Shown here in pieces: positions 10,526 through 22,355 of a stretch of 64,000 nt of DNA (the stretch's first letter is position 1; every line of letters starts with the position of its first letter). The notes under the pieces are model-generated. The model searched no databases and was not told where the DNA came from. It was given only the letters and a program-made list of their open reading frames with translations. The DNA is from Cryptomeria japonica (Eukaryota > Streptophyta > Pinopsida > Cupressales > Cupressaceae), in contig NC_081412.1 in NCBI RefSeq assembly GCF_030272615.1, positions 105,016,796-105,080,795 on the forward strand. The letters run 5' to 3'. A program made the translations under genes and the position numbers.

Positions 10526-13500
10526 TTGCACCTACAATTCTGATTTTTGTTTTCAAATATGAGTTTTTATGCAATTTCAAATTTAAATTTATATTCGCAA
10601 GTTTACACTTTCATGGAATTTTAAAAATTTAGAGGTTAAATTCACAAAAACACTAATTTTTAATTCTAAACAAATCAACTTATTTCTAATCTAATCAACT
10701 TTAAAATAGTCCTCATATAGTGCATATGGTCTTCAAATAAAACCACTCATGATTGAAATGCCACTCACATAACATCACCCATATACTATCCTAGAAAAAT
10801 ATTATTTCATTTTCAAATCGATCACATGTATAAACCTTACACCAAACATGTAATAGGCTCAATCCAAAAACCCACACATTACTCTAGGAGAAGATAAATG
10901 CTATGCATTACCAAAAAAATACTCACTAGTCTCAATGTACATCAACATGCTACATCCAATTGATGCACACTATAATTCACTGGCACATCAATTCAGATTA
11001 TCAACATAGTCATCCAACAAGGATAGTGAACACTTTGTCACTTCTAAGTTTTTCTCTACTAAAGATAAGACTTTGAAACTCTGGAATATGAAACATCATA
11101 TGTATTCTTATCTTCCAAATCATAGGTCATAACACTCAATTGTGATAGAATGTGAAACCAAATGCCATAATGGTGCAATTGAGTGCACATACTATTCCTA
11201 AGCAATAGACCTTAGAAGCATACAATAGATACTTCCAAACAAATCCATACGAGATAAGTAGTCAAAACCAACTCAACCCAGAGCATCATAATAACATTAA
11301 AAGAGATATCCAACATAACTTGCCATTATAGAACTTAAATTCTCAGTCATGTGATGTTCTAAGTAATTATGGCTACCAGACACATGCGACCACACACATT
11401 AATTTAATTCACTAATTGGTTGACTCCTTAGATACCAAACCTTTGACATAAATGATAACACAATATTCAACAATACAACCATGAAAGTGAGCCTAAAATG
11501 AGTGTGAAATTGTGAAGGGATGCAATTTTTGACACTAAAAGTATATATTGGAAAAAAAAAGTTGTAATATATTCATAAGGGGTGATGGGTTCCATTAGCA
11601 AGGGTAAAGGTGGGTTGTGAACACAACTATTTAATATTATATTATCCACACCTAGGTGTCTAGAATGGGATAATTAATGACCTAGGAAGTACATAAATGA
11701 GTGACCTTTGGGCTTCTCCAAGAGAGGACTTGGAAGAGGAAAGAAGTGTCCCTTGGTATTACATTATTTATTACATTTGATGTAATGTTTATCTTGCAAT
11801 ATTGGGCATCCAAGTCGGAGGGAAAATGTACTAGAGCCAAAATTGGTGTCGTTTCAACTTCTATGGAGGAATTCCAAAGGTTGTGGTCATTTGGAATGAA
11901 GAACATTTTTTCAACCCCTGTAATCGTAGTTTTGGAGCTCTTCCCATTCAATAAATTTATCTGTTTTGATGTAGAATGTACTGTAATACAAAATGAGGGA
12001 TAATTGAATGTAGATTTACTTTTGTAGGAATAAGGATAGGTTGGAAGCATAAAGAGGATGTTCACAAGTACACACATGCTTCCACATTGAAGGCAAAGAG
12101 GAGAATGGAAATGAATTTATTATAATTATATTTATTGTTGATAATACATACCTGTTCTCTCCTCTTGGTGGATTTTTTCCTCACAAGAGTTTCTCCACAT
12201 AAATCCTTTGCTATGTGGTTCTTTTATGTTGTTGATTTATGCATTATTATTGCTATCTTGTGATGATGTTATTCTTCATTATTTTTTTCTATTAGTTCAC
12301 ATAAGATAGGTTTATTAAGCATGATATGTAGGCTAATTTTTGGTATCATTAAGAAAAATGAGCTAATCACATTTTTCTATATTAAGACAACCTAGTTTTC
12401 AAATTTGCATATATGTTCCAGATTTTATGTTGTAATTTTCCAAGTCTTGCACCTCATCTATTTACTAGTTTATTGGATAGAGATATATTTTCACAATCTT
12501 TGGTATTGAACTTGTATATTTCCCAATATGAAGACCAACACAATCAACCCTTAAGTATGAACAAGTTCTTAGTGTTAACATAAAATAAGTGTAGCTTTTG
12601 TATCTAATGAAAGTGTTGAAACATGGATAAGACGAATCAGGTAACATCATGGGCAGGTACGGGATATGGATGGAATGGTTGTCCTCAATTAATGACCAAC
12701 TCGAATCATAATGGGAATTTAATTATGGATAGATGGATAAATATATGTAATTTTATTATGAATGTTTAGATGGATGGTTTTTTATTATGAGTCTAGGTGG
12801 TTGAAAGAGATAGGAGACAAGGTCCTAATAGATGATGGAAAAGAGACCACTACACATAACACCTAAAACCATGTTTACACCATACTAATTGCCCAAGGAG
12901 ATAGCAAGTAAGTTTTCATCATATGATAGATTATTTCTATTTATTAACTTTCCTTAATTAGAGAAGTATGTAGTGAATGATCCGTGATTGAATGGTGTGT
13001 ATCTTGTTTTAGCAAATAAGATTTGTTTGTTGTACTACCTAATGAGGGAGCTAAGGTATAATTACAAGTATGTGCACTACGAAGGCATTTATGTCTATGT
13101 CATAAAGAAGTTTTGGAAACCTTGGGATCAAAGCACTTCAAGGAGGTTCCAATAGAGGTCCATCAATGTGATAAATTGCCAAGGGAAATGGATGAATGAA
13201 ATGGACAGATGTGGGATGAAGTGGTATAAACATGGAAGGAAATAAAATTATGATGGCGTAATGAAGAATTAGGATTAACAATTTTTCTGTGTATCTTATT
13301 TATTGGGATTTAATAAATATGACCCCAATTATTTAAGTATTAGGGGAGAATAAATTTTGTACCTTTTTCTTCAAAGGATTTGTATTTTTGACTTATTTTG
13401 CAGAGTCAAATAGCTTTTTGTGTGTATTTTGACTAGGGAACTTTTCTTTAATTTTTAATTTTTGGATATTCCAATTTGGAGCTTGATTTTTAATCTCCAA

Positions 13501-13875
13501 TTAGGAGGAGCTTGTTAAATTCTTCTTGATCCAATTCTAGGACATGAGTAGAAATACAAGAGGTAGATGAGATGGTAAAGATATGTGAGTTTTCAACTTA
13601 GAGGTTGCAATATATTCAATAGATTAGTTGTGGGTACTCCTATTAGTACTATTGATTTCAACGGATTCTTGCACAACTTTATGAGAGTTACATTTAGGTT
13701 TAATAGACACATCATTAGGTGATTCATACCCAAATATTTTATTTTTTATATTATCCTTAGGTTGTTTTGACCATATTTTTAATGTACCCAATTTCAAACT
13801 TATTGCATCAATATAGAATCTATTATTGGTTTGTTCCAAAATGTAAATCCCTCAAGTTTTTTCAATATGAAAGTC
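10526..13875. other. Intergenic, no gene recognised
   Basis: About 3.3 kb of AT-rich sequence. Possible remains of the internal region of the element whose LTR is at 9321, but no Gag, protease, RT or integrase motif can be read on either strand. Overlapping 100-130-codon frames at 11682-12077 on both strands show no family resemblance. Confidence 0.5.
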
Positions 13876-13880
13876 ATTTT

Positions 13881-15319
13881 TGTTGGCATTTGCATGAAGA
13901 TTGTAATAATGAAATGTTATGTTGTCATTGATGTCAATTAACCGGTAATGATATTGTTATAATGTTGGTTTGTAACCGATAGGAAGAGCTAGTGAGGGAA
14001 CTGTAACTGGTAGGCTAGTTTGTGGAGTGAACCGGTATCGCTAAGTAATGGAGATTTAAACTGGTAAACCCTACATGTTGATTTGATAGACCCTAACCAA
14101 TTAAGTTTGGTGAATTGGTTATATTAGTTTATGATCTAATGATGAGCGGTAATGATTATGACACGTATGCATATTGTATGAAGAGAGTTTCAAAGTGTTT
14201 TTGGCGAAGTGTTTTTGGCGCGTTGAGTTAACGGTTTTTGTCTAGGGAATGAGAAAGTATATTGTATGTAATGAAAAACGCGTGATGAGTTACTGAGTTC
14301 AATGAAGCGGTGATCAAGGAGTGGTCGAGGCTTTCTTGAATGATGTGCAGATATTGTTATGTAATCCAACGGTCATACTTGAACTGAATTTTTTGTAATC
14401 TCTATGCGAGAGTTAGGTTTTTGTTGTGTTACCAACCTATTGATTTGTTTATAAGGTCGATGAGTTATTTTGTTTTAGAGTTGGTAAAGTTTTAGTTCAG
14501 TTTTTGGTTGTCGAACTGAATGATGTATCTATAGTTTGTGTAAAGGCAGATAGGAGCATGAAAAGGATCTGAACAAGCAACTGTAGTGCTATTCAAACAA
14601 ATCAGCAAACCCCTATTTTTCTAACAATTATAGCAGTTGAAATATCCTAACCGGATAAGCTCTAACAAGCTTAGTGTTATTCAAATCCTCTTACCATGTG
14701 GTCCATTAGCTTGGATTTCAAATCCTCTATTGAGGTTACTCCTCATAGGGTATTGCTTCTAACAAGGCATTATAGTCAATCCCTTAACCGGGTGGTCCCT
14801 AATAGGATCTGTTCTTAACAAGACTTTTTGTAAATGCTTTAACAGTCTTGGCTCCTAACAGGGTGAACTTCAGAAGACTTCAGATAGTTTAACTTGTGAG
14901 TCTCATCTAACTATGGTTTTTCCCATTTGGGTTTCCATGTCAAAAATATTGTGTCAAGTGGTGAATGTTTTTGTGGTTATGTTTTCTATGGTTGATTTGC
15001 TTAACTACTTAATCCACTTTGATAAGTTATGATAACCGACAACAATATGAAATGAGGTTTTACTTATGTTAGTGAAAGCATTTTGATGTTTGTGAGTTTC
15101 AAGTTGTTTACTGTTAATCTGTTGTAATAATCAACCAGTTTATCTTGACAGTGATATTGCATTTATAGTTCAGTGGTTTAACGTGTTAGTTTAAAGTTTA
15201 CTTTGAGAGGTTGATTATGAGTTTGGTGAAGTAATTATTAGTTTTTCTATCTCCTGATTCAACCCCCCCCCCCCCCTCTCAGTAGTTGACCGGATCCTTA
15301 TTCTTTCATCATACCATCA
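13881..15319 (+). mobile_element. Copia-type solo LTR, TSD ATTTT
   Basis: Starts TGTTGGCATTTGCATGAAG and ends CATCATACCATCA, 1,439 bp, with perfect 5-bp duplication ATTTT at 13876-13880 and 15320-15324. Its layout parallels the LTRs of TE-B and TE-D: TGTTGGCAT start, TCATTGATGTCAA block, an array of TTAACCGGGT-like motifs, a TTTTTCCCATTTGGGTTTCC block and a poly-C run (about 15258) before TCTCAGTA. No internal region is attached. Confidence 0.85.
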
Positions 15320-15324
15320 ATTTT

Positions 15325-15838
15325 CTTGAAGAAATTTTATGTTTTTGAAGTTATAAGTGCAAGTTTTCTATTCTTGGTCTTACTTGCATAATCTATTAAA
15401 CCTATGCAATATATTTGTCTTTAGTCATTCCATGAAGGCTAGTTATGACAAATTAAAAAAATTGCTTCAAACTAAAATATAGTTCTTCATCAATCCTACT
15501 TAACCAAAAGTTGTCTTGTCGAGGGTTAAATTTTGAAATCCACACAAAATAGTGCAAAATCATCTTATAGGAATTTTCCTAGAAGTATTTTAGACAAAAT
15601 TGCTAGTTTTTCAATCCAAACACCTTCCGAGTTGCAAGATATTAATATATTTTTTTTCATCAGACTATATGCAAAAAAATTAAATTATCTATTTTGAAAA
15701 GGTTGAGATAGAGTGGTTTGAATAAGAGATTGGTGGCATAATTATCAATAATGTGACCAATTTTTGTGAAGAAATAGTAATTTGACCCAAACTTATCCCC
15801 TTTCCTTTTCAACTTATCTTGCTTTACATTGTGGGACT
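15325..15838. other. Short intergenic interval, nothing recognised
   Basis: About 0.5 kb between the solo LTR and the left end of TE-A. The last five bases, GGACT (15834-15838), are the candidate left TSD of TE-A, whose right end is not available for comparison. Confidence 0.5.
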
Positions 15839-16434
15839 TGTAGACACCTAAAATTGTCCTGTCTAATTAAATAGCTATTTATATTTATTTAATTATTTTA
15901 TCCTAAGTCTTCTATTAATTAAATAAATCTTTATTTATTTAATTAATTCATTAATCCTCTTCTAAGTCTTTCCTCATTTAAATACATACTTTTATTTATT
16001 GAATTTATATTTTTCCTAAATCAAATAAATATTTTATTTATTTAATTGATCCCACTTCCTCTATTAATTAAATAAATATTTATTTATATAATTAATTCAT
16101 TAGCCTTTTCTACGCATGACACATGTCATTCATCTGTTAATTCTTCTCTTACCTGCCCCCTTTATCATTTTATTATTTCTTCTACCTACCCTTTAGTCCT
16201 AGCCGACCATTTATCCTTTACACTTCTTAATCTTATCCATCCATTTCCTAAAGTGTCTTCTATATTAGAGTGATGCAGGAGCATCCCCGTTTTGTGGCAA
16301 TCTTGCATCAACCAAAAATATTTCCTTTCTATTTTGCTTTCTATTTTGCAGTTTCAGCATTTCATTCTGCATTTTTTGGCATTGGCTCACCAGATCTCGA
16401 GGAGTTGGATTGTTGCTTGAATACTTGATCATCT
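15839..16434 (+). mobile_element. TE-A 5' LTR, first part
   Basis: Begins TGTAGACACCTAAAATTGTC, close to the LTR start of TE-C (TGTAGACACATAAATCTATC on its own strand), and continues with TTAAATAAAT-rich sequence as in that family. It is cut at 16434 by TE-B and resumes at 23899. Confidence 0.75.
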
Positions 16435-17960
16435 TGTTGGCATTATAACAGACAAGGAGAACTTGTTGGTATTTCAATTAGGATATTGAGAAGGTTGTTG
16501 ATGATTATGGATATAACTGATCAAGGATGTTTACTGTCTTAATATTATTATTTTGTCATTGATGTCAAGAAATTGATTTACTAATTCAGTATGATGTTGC
16601 CATATCTTAAGAAGTATGATTTGATGAGTATGAAGATGTCAGTAAAAGACACAGAAAGAATGTGATGAATAAGGGGCGGAATAAGTCATTCAATGGGCAA
16701 CTATTACCAAGTTAGACAATGATGAGATCATGATGTTTTGATTGTTTTGATATCCTACATATGTTGTTGATTGTAAGGTTGATACTATACTATGTTACCG
16801 AGCAAAGAACCTAGTAATAAACCCTAAGGAACCTAGTCAGTAAACCCTAAGGGTATCACTATCAGTTAATGAAGGCAAAATGTCTACCAAGTGAAGTTTA
16901 GTATTTGCCGAGTTGCAACTGAGTAGTAACAGAATGCATTCAATGAATAAAACCATTATTTAATGAAGGAAGATGATGAGCTGGTTATGAATAAATGATT
17001 GGTATGTTGTGCATGAAGTTTGTTAAAGAATCTATGGCAAAGGAAAATTGACAGGAAGATCTACAACTCAGATTCAACCGCAATACCATAGCACAAGTTC
17101 CAAGAAATGTATGCAAGTTCCAAGGCAGGGTAAAATGTTTTCAAATCGAAGGATACATTGAACCTGGTCAAAGTTTGAAGATCTGATGGCTATGATTGAT
17201 CATGGGAAATGTGATCAAGGAGATTAAGCGATTAGCAAATTGCTTATAAATAATGAACTGTTGATAAACAATGTATGCAAGCTAGTGTATGCATAGGGAT
17301 GCTACATAGTGATTACCGAGCATAGAAAATTGAAGACTTGTTTTGAATAACAGAGTATAGAGCCCAGCAAATGGACAAGATAAGTCTTATGACTAGATTG
17401 TACTAAGCAAATAAGAATCTACTTTAGCATTTTAGATGTGAAGTTGCAGATAGATTTTTATTATTGTTATTTTGTGAAGTGACAGAAAATCTCTTAACTG
17501 AGTGGACTTAACAGTCTTATTTGTAAAACCCTCTAGCAAGGTGACATTTTGGTTGAGTGTTTGAAATCCTTTAACAAGGTCACTTCTAACAAGGTGAAGA
17601 TCCTAACAGATCTTAGGGAAATCCCTTAACCGGGTCATATCTAGCAATGTGTTTGTAATCTTTAACAAGATTTGCTTTTAACCGAGCATATTCTAGAAGA
17701 GTATATTTCTTAGTGGGTCTGAAATCCCATAGTGGTTTTTCCCTATTTGGGTTTCCATGTTAAATCTAGTGTTATGAGTGTTATGATGTTTATATGCTTT
17801 TGAGTTTGCATGTTTAGCAATTTTGGTTATTTTACTAAAGTATATGTTACCGAGGTTGAATATGTTGTTTTTATGGAAGATTAAGTTTGTATGATTCACC
17901 CCACCCATCTCATCTTATTAGCTTGGCATCTGTACTTAACATTAAGTATCAGAACTATCA
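16435..17960 (+). repeat. TE-B 5' LTR
   Basis: Runs from TGTTGGCATTATAACAGAC to AGAACTATCA. It contains an array of AACAAGGT/TTAACCGAGT-like motifs (about 17490-17690), then TTTTTCCCTATTTGGGTTTCC, then a C-rich tract interrupted by A (CACCCCACCCATCTC) where the 3' LTR has an uninterrupted C run. Confidence 0.93.
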
Positions 17961-17962
17961 AT

Positions 17963-17975
17963 TGGTATCAAAGCT
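17963..17975 (+). other. TE-B primer-binding site (initiator tRNA-Met type)
   Basis: TGGTATCAAAGC follows the LTR by two bases. It differs by one base from TGGTATCAGAGC, the usual plant initiator tRNA-Met complement used by Copia elements. Confidence 0.9.
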
Positions 17976-18025
17976 TTGGACTCCGAAAAAAAAAGTTTAA
18001 ACGTACTTGAGGAAAAGATCCAAAG

Positions 18026-19087
18026 ATGTATAAGAGGGATGCACCGAAGCTGAACAACTCAAGTTTCTCTACATGGCAGAAAAGGATGAAGCTACACCTA
18101 TCAGGAGTTGGAGAATATGTTGTATATTATCTGGAGAATGATTTCATTACACCAAGCACCTATCCATTGATAATGGAAGAGATAAAGGAAAAGAAAGAAC
18201 ATATCCAAGCAATGATTGAAATAAAATCAGCAATGATCGACTCAGACTTTAATGATCTAGAAGGCTGCAATGATGCAAAGGCAATGTAGGACAAGCTCAT
18301 ATCTGTGTATGGTGGTGATGAACATGTTCAAAGAGAAAAAGTGGATAGTCTAAGAGGATAAATTGAATCTATGAGGATGAATGAAGGTGAGAACATAACC
18401 CAGTATAGTACAAGACTAAAGGAGATTGTTAATCAAATCAAAGGAGCAGGTGGAACTATTGAAGAAAAGAATATAACAAGTAAGTTGTTAAGAACCCTTC
18501 TACCAGCTTATGCAATCCGAGTCTTTGCAATCAATGAATTGAGGTCTGTACCCAATATGCCAGTTTCTTTAGATGCTACTATTGGTAAGCTACATGCATT
18601 TGAGTTAAGTAACTTTGATAACAGTGGGTCATCGGTAAATAAAGTTGAATCTACATTTAGTTCTTTTCATATTGGTGAATCTGATGATTGTAATGATAGA
18701 ATGAGTAAGTACACTAAAGGGGATCACAGTGGAGCAAGTGAAAGATTTCGCAAGAACATGGAAAAAGTACATAAACTGTATGAGAAAATTAGAAAGCAAG
18801 AAGAATTTGAAGCACTATTAGCTAGAAGGTTACCAAGAGGAAAAGGTAAGTATAAAGGAAAACTACCTTTGAAATGTTTCAATTGTGATAAGATAGGACA
18901 TATGGCTTTTAACTGTCCCGACAAAGAATCTACTAAAAAGAGAGATTACCGAGATGACAGACAGAAAGATAATCATTACAAAAGACACCAAAACTTCAGA
19001 AGAAGAGATAGAAAGTCATGCTTAATAGCTGATGAGGAATCCAATGATGATAAATCAAGTGAAACTGATACAGAGGAAGTAGTTTAA
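18026..19087 (+). pseudogene. TE-B gag (broken)
   Basis: Encodes a Copia Gag: N-terminal MYKRDAPKLNNSSFSTWQKR resembles the Gag start of TE-D, followed by the helical capsid region and a zinc knuckle CX2CX4HX4C (CFNCDKIGHMAFNC, near 18877-18920). The frame is interrupted by TAG near 18287 (at a Trp codon in TE-D), TAA near 18360 and TAA at 19085, without a frameshift. Gag would form the cytoplasmic virus-like particle; this copy cannot give a full-length protein. Confidence 0.85.
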
Positions 19088-19606
19088 GTGGCTATCAAAG
19101 ATGGATCCAATGAAGAAAGGTATGAAGAAAAAGCCCTAATATCTCATGTAAATACTAATGATTCTTGGATCATAGATAGTGGATGCTCACATCACATGAC
19201 AGGTGATAAACACAAATTTGTTACATTAGAAGATTATGATGGAGGCTATGTAAGATTTGGTAATGATGCACCATGTCTGGTAAAAGGTAAAGGATCTATA
19301 ACACTTCTTGACAATGCAAGATGCAATGATGTTTATTGGGTTGAAGGTTTGAAATACAATTTGTTGAGTGTAGCACAGCTAAACAACATAGGTTACCAGA
19401 TAGAATTTCATAAAGGAATTGTCAAAGTTCATGACAAGCATGGAAAGTTAGCTGCTACCGGGACACAAACAAAAGCTAACACATTTCACCTTGACTCAAC
19501 TCAGAACAAGTGTCTGTATGCAAAGATAGATGATACCTGGTTATGGCATAAAAGGTTTTGTCATGTAAATTTTGATAATCTAATCAAGATAAGCAAGAAG
19601 CACTGA
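19088..19606 (+). pseudogene. TE-B protease and GAG-pre-integrase region
   Basis: WIIDSGCSHHMTGD carries the DSG active site of the retropepsin-like protease. Further on, LLSVAQL and WHKRFCHVNFDNL match the pre-integrase zinc-binding region. It is in frame with gag. A TGA at 19604-19606 follows KKH, where TE-D has an open codon. Confidence 0.85.
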
Positions 19607-20434
19607 GTAATAGGTCTACCGAGTTTGGAAAAACCTAAGAATGCTATGTGCCGAGGATGCCAGATGGGTAAGATGACAAGATCAAGCTTTACAAATAGAG
19701 GAGGAGAGTTCACATCTGATGAGTTCAACTTATTCTGCAATGATCATGGTATAAAAAGACAAGTCTCTGCACTGAGAACTCCACAACAAAATGGAATTGC
19801 TAAGAGAAGAAATAGATCTATTGTGGATTGTGCCAGAACCCTGATGATTGAAAAGAAAGTGCCACAAACATTTTGGAGAGAAGCAATAAGCAGAGTAGTT
19901 TACACCTTGAACCAAGTACAACTGAAGAAAGGAACTTTGAAGACACCATATGAGATCTAGTATGACAAGAAACCTAATGTAAGTTATTTTAAAATCTTTG
20001 GAAGTGGATGCTATGTACACAAAGATGATAGAAATGGCAAGTTTGATCAGAAAAGTGAAGAAGGAACATTTCTTGGTTATTCTTCTAGAAGTAAAGCATT
20101 TAAATGTCTGATCAAATCATCTAACAAAATAGTAGAAAGTGCAAATGTGAAAATTGATGAATTTGCAGAAAGAAATGATGAAGGAAACTCCAAAGAACCA
20201 GAAGATTATGAAGAATTTGTCTATGTTCAACTGACAAGTCCTACCGAGAAAACTGAAGAAGGAAATGAAGAGAATATTCAGTTACCGAGTGATGAAGAAG
20301 ATCATATAGAGCCTACCAAGCTTGTATTAGCCAAGTATGTCAGAAGACATCATGCATCAAGTCAGATTATAGGAGATAAGGATGTTCCAGTGATGACAAG
20401 GAACAAACTGAGACAGAACATGTCTGATATCTGA
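19607..20434 (+). pseudogene. TE-B integrase (internal deletion)
   Basis: Begins with CRGCQMGKM and ends with the conserved integrase C-terminal part (GYSSRSKAFKC). Between RSSF and NRGGEF, at about 19690, roughly 80 residues present in TE-D are missing, including the HTDLCGPM block with the first catalytic Asp; the second block reads TNRGGEF instead of TDQGGEF. The glutamate region QQNGIAKRRNR remains. A TAG at about 19958 replaces the Trp of YE.W. A 2-bp loss in ATATC(TC)TGAA near 20431 shifts the frame. The integrase cannot be active. Confidence 0.85.
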
Positions 20435-20450
20435 ATTTGAACCGAGGATA

Positions 20451-21455
20451 GTGAAAGAGGCATTTAACAGTGAAGATTGGATAAATGCTATGACAGAAGA
20501 GATTGATCAAATCAAGAAGAATGACACATGGACACTGGTCCCAAGACCGAAGGACAAAAATGTAATCAGTACAAAGTGGATTTTCAGAAACAAGCTAAAT
20601 GAAAAAGGTGAGGTCATTCGAAATAAAGCAAGACTAGTTTGCAAAGGTTATGCCCAAGAAGAAGGAATTGATTATGGTGAGACTTTTGCACCTATGGCAA
20701 GACTTGAAGAAGTAAGAACATTGTTAGCATATGTTGCTTACAAGAATTTCAAGGTATATCAAATGGATGTCAAATCTGCATTTTTGAATGGTACATTAGA
20801 AGAAGAAGTTTTTATTGAACAACTTGAAGGATTTGTTGAAGATGGGAATAAAGATCAAGTAAGTAAATCGAACAAAGCTTTATATGGTCTGAAACAAACA
20901 CCTAGAGCATGGTATGAAAGATTGCACTCTTATTTAATCAAGATTGGTTTTATAAGGACAAGTGAAAACAACAATATGTACATGAAGAATGATGAAAATG
21001 GAATACTGATCTCAGTCATATTTGTTGATGATATTATATTTTGTGGAAATGAATCTCCATGCAAGAACTTTGGAAATGAAATGAACAAAGAATTTGAGAT
21101 GTCATTAATTGGTGAGATAAAGTATTTTATAGGTTTACAAATACTGCAAATGAAAGATGAGATTTTCATTACTCAATCCAAATACATAAAGGAAATCTTG
21201 AAGAAATTTGGAATGGAAGATTCAAAACCAGTAAGTATTCCTATGACTACCAACTGTAAATTATCAAAGAATGATGAATCTGCATCTGTTGATGAGACAC
21301 TTTACCGATCCATGATTGGAAAACTACAATATGTTGTTCATAGTAGGCCAGATATAGCACATGTAGTAGGTATAGTTGCAAGATTCTCTACAGATCCCAA
21401 GGAAACACATATGACAACAATTAAGAGAATTTTCAAATACTTGAAAGGCACTTAA
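20451..21455 (+). pseudogene. TE-B reverse transcriptase
   Basis: A 334-codon open frame of the Copia RT type (RVT_2): [56 protein letters not shown] and the catalytic box FVDDIIFCG. It ends at TAA (21453) after KYLKGT, where TE-D reads on. It would copy RNA into cDNA. The RT itself is intact, but out of frame with upstream gag-pol and cut from RNase H. Confidence 0.9.
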
Positions 21456-21974
21456 GATTATGGCTTAGCATATCAGAAAGGAAATGTTTTTGATTTAAAA
21501 TTTTATACTGATGTTGATTGGACAGGCAACATTGATGACAGGAAAATTACAAGTGGAGGAGCTTTCTTTTTAGGAGAAAGACTAGTGAGTTGGCTTAGCA
21601 AGAAACAAGGATGTGTTTCACAGTCAACAACAGAAGCTGAATATGTTGCTGCAGTATTGAATTGTACCAATATAGCATGGATCAAACAACTATTGAAAGG
21701 TATAAATGAGCAAGTTACTGAGCCAGTAACTATATTCTGTGACAATACTAGTGCCATTAAAATTTCAAAGAATCCTATTATACACTCTAAGACAAAGCAC
21801 ATCTCTATCAAATATCATTATCTTAGAGAAGAAGCTCAAGAGAAGAAAGTGGTGTTGGAGTATGTTAGCACAAAGGAACAAATAGCAAATATCTTCACCA
21901 AGCCACTGCCAAGGGACACTTTTGATAATCTCAGAAGTAAGTTAGGGGTCCTACCCCTATCTTCTACTCACTGA
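21456..21974 (+). pseudogene. TE-B RNase H
   Basis: Continues the RT frame after the TAA. Motifs: SWLSKKQGCVSQSTTEAEYV with the acidic Glu, FCDNTSAI with the catalytic Asp, KTKHISIKYHYLRE, and the C-terminal ANIFTKPLPRDTF typical of Copia polyproteins. The natural end is the TGA at 21972-21974. Confidence 0.88.
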
Positions 21975-22355
21975 CCGAGTTCGGTGAAAGCATCAATTCG
22001 ATGACTCTACAGAATATCTTTTAGGAGTTGATGCTGATTTACACACTTTAGGATGTTTTCTAAAGGTGTGCAGGAAACAAATACAGGGAACAGGAATTGA
22101 AGACAAAATGCTCTGACTGAGACTAAGTTGACACACAACAGTAGGAAATCACTTCATATAGGAAGAAATTATGTTTTAGTTCTTTACTTTTTGGCATTGT
22201 TGTCAAAGGGGGAGAAGACTGAAGAAAAAGGAGAAGACTAATGTATGGGGGAGAAGACTGATGACAGGGAGAGAGCATTTCAGCATTTCAGAACAACAAT
22301 CTGAATCAATTAGGTCAAATCAATTAGTTTTGCCATCAATGCCAAAGGGGGAGAT
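21975..22355 (+). other. TE-B 3' untranslated region and polypurine tract
   Basis: Non-coding tail ending in the PPT CCAAAGGGGGAGAT (22342-22355) directly before the 3' LTR. Earlier purine-rich copies (AAAGGGGGAGAAGACTG at about 22205, GGGGGAGAAGACTGATG at about 22247) could be additional priming sites or a duplicated PPT. Confidence 0.85.

Noticed and set aside
11682-12077. Overlapping 100-131-codon frames on both strands
   Set aside because: No recognisable domain, no splice or promoter context, and both strands are open over the same bases, as happens by chance in this composition.
18026-21974. A functional host gene with CCHC zinc finger and RT-like domains
   Set aside because: Lies between matched LTRs with PBS, PPT and TSD, in Copia domain order with stops and deletions; it is a dead retrotransposon.
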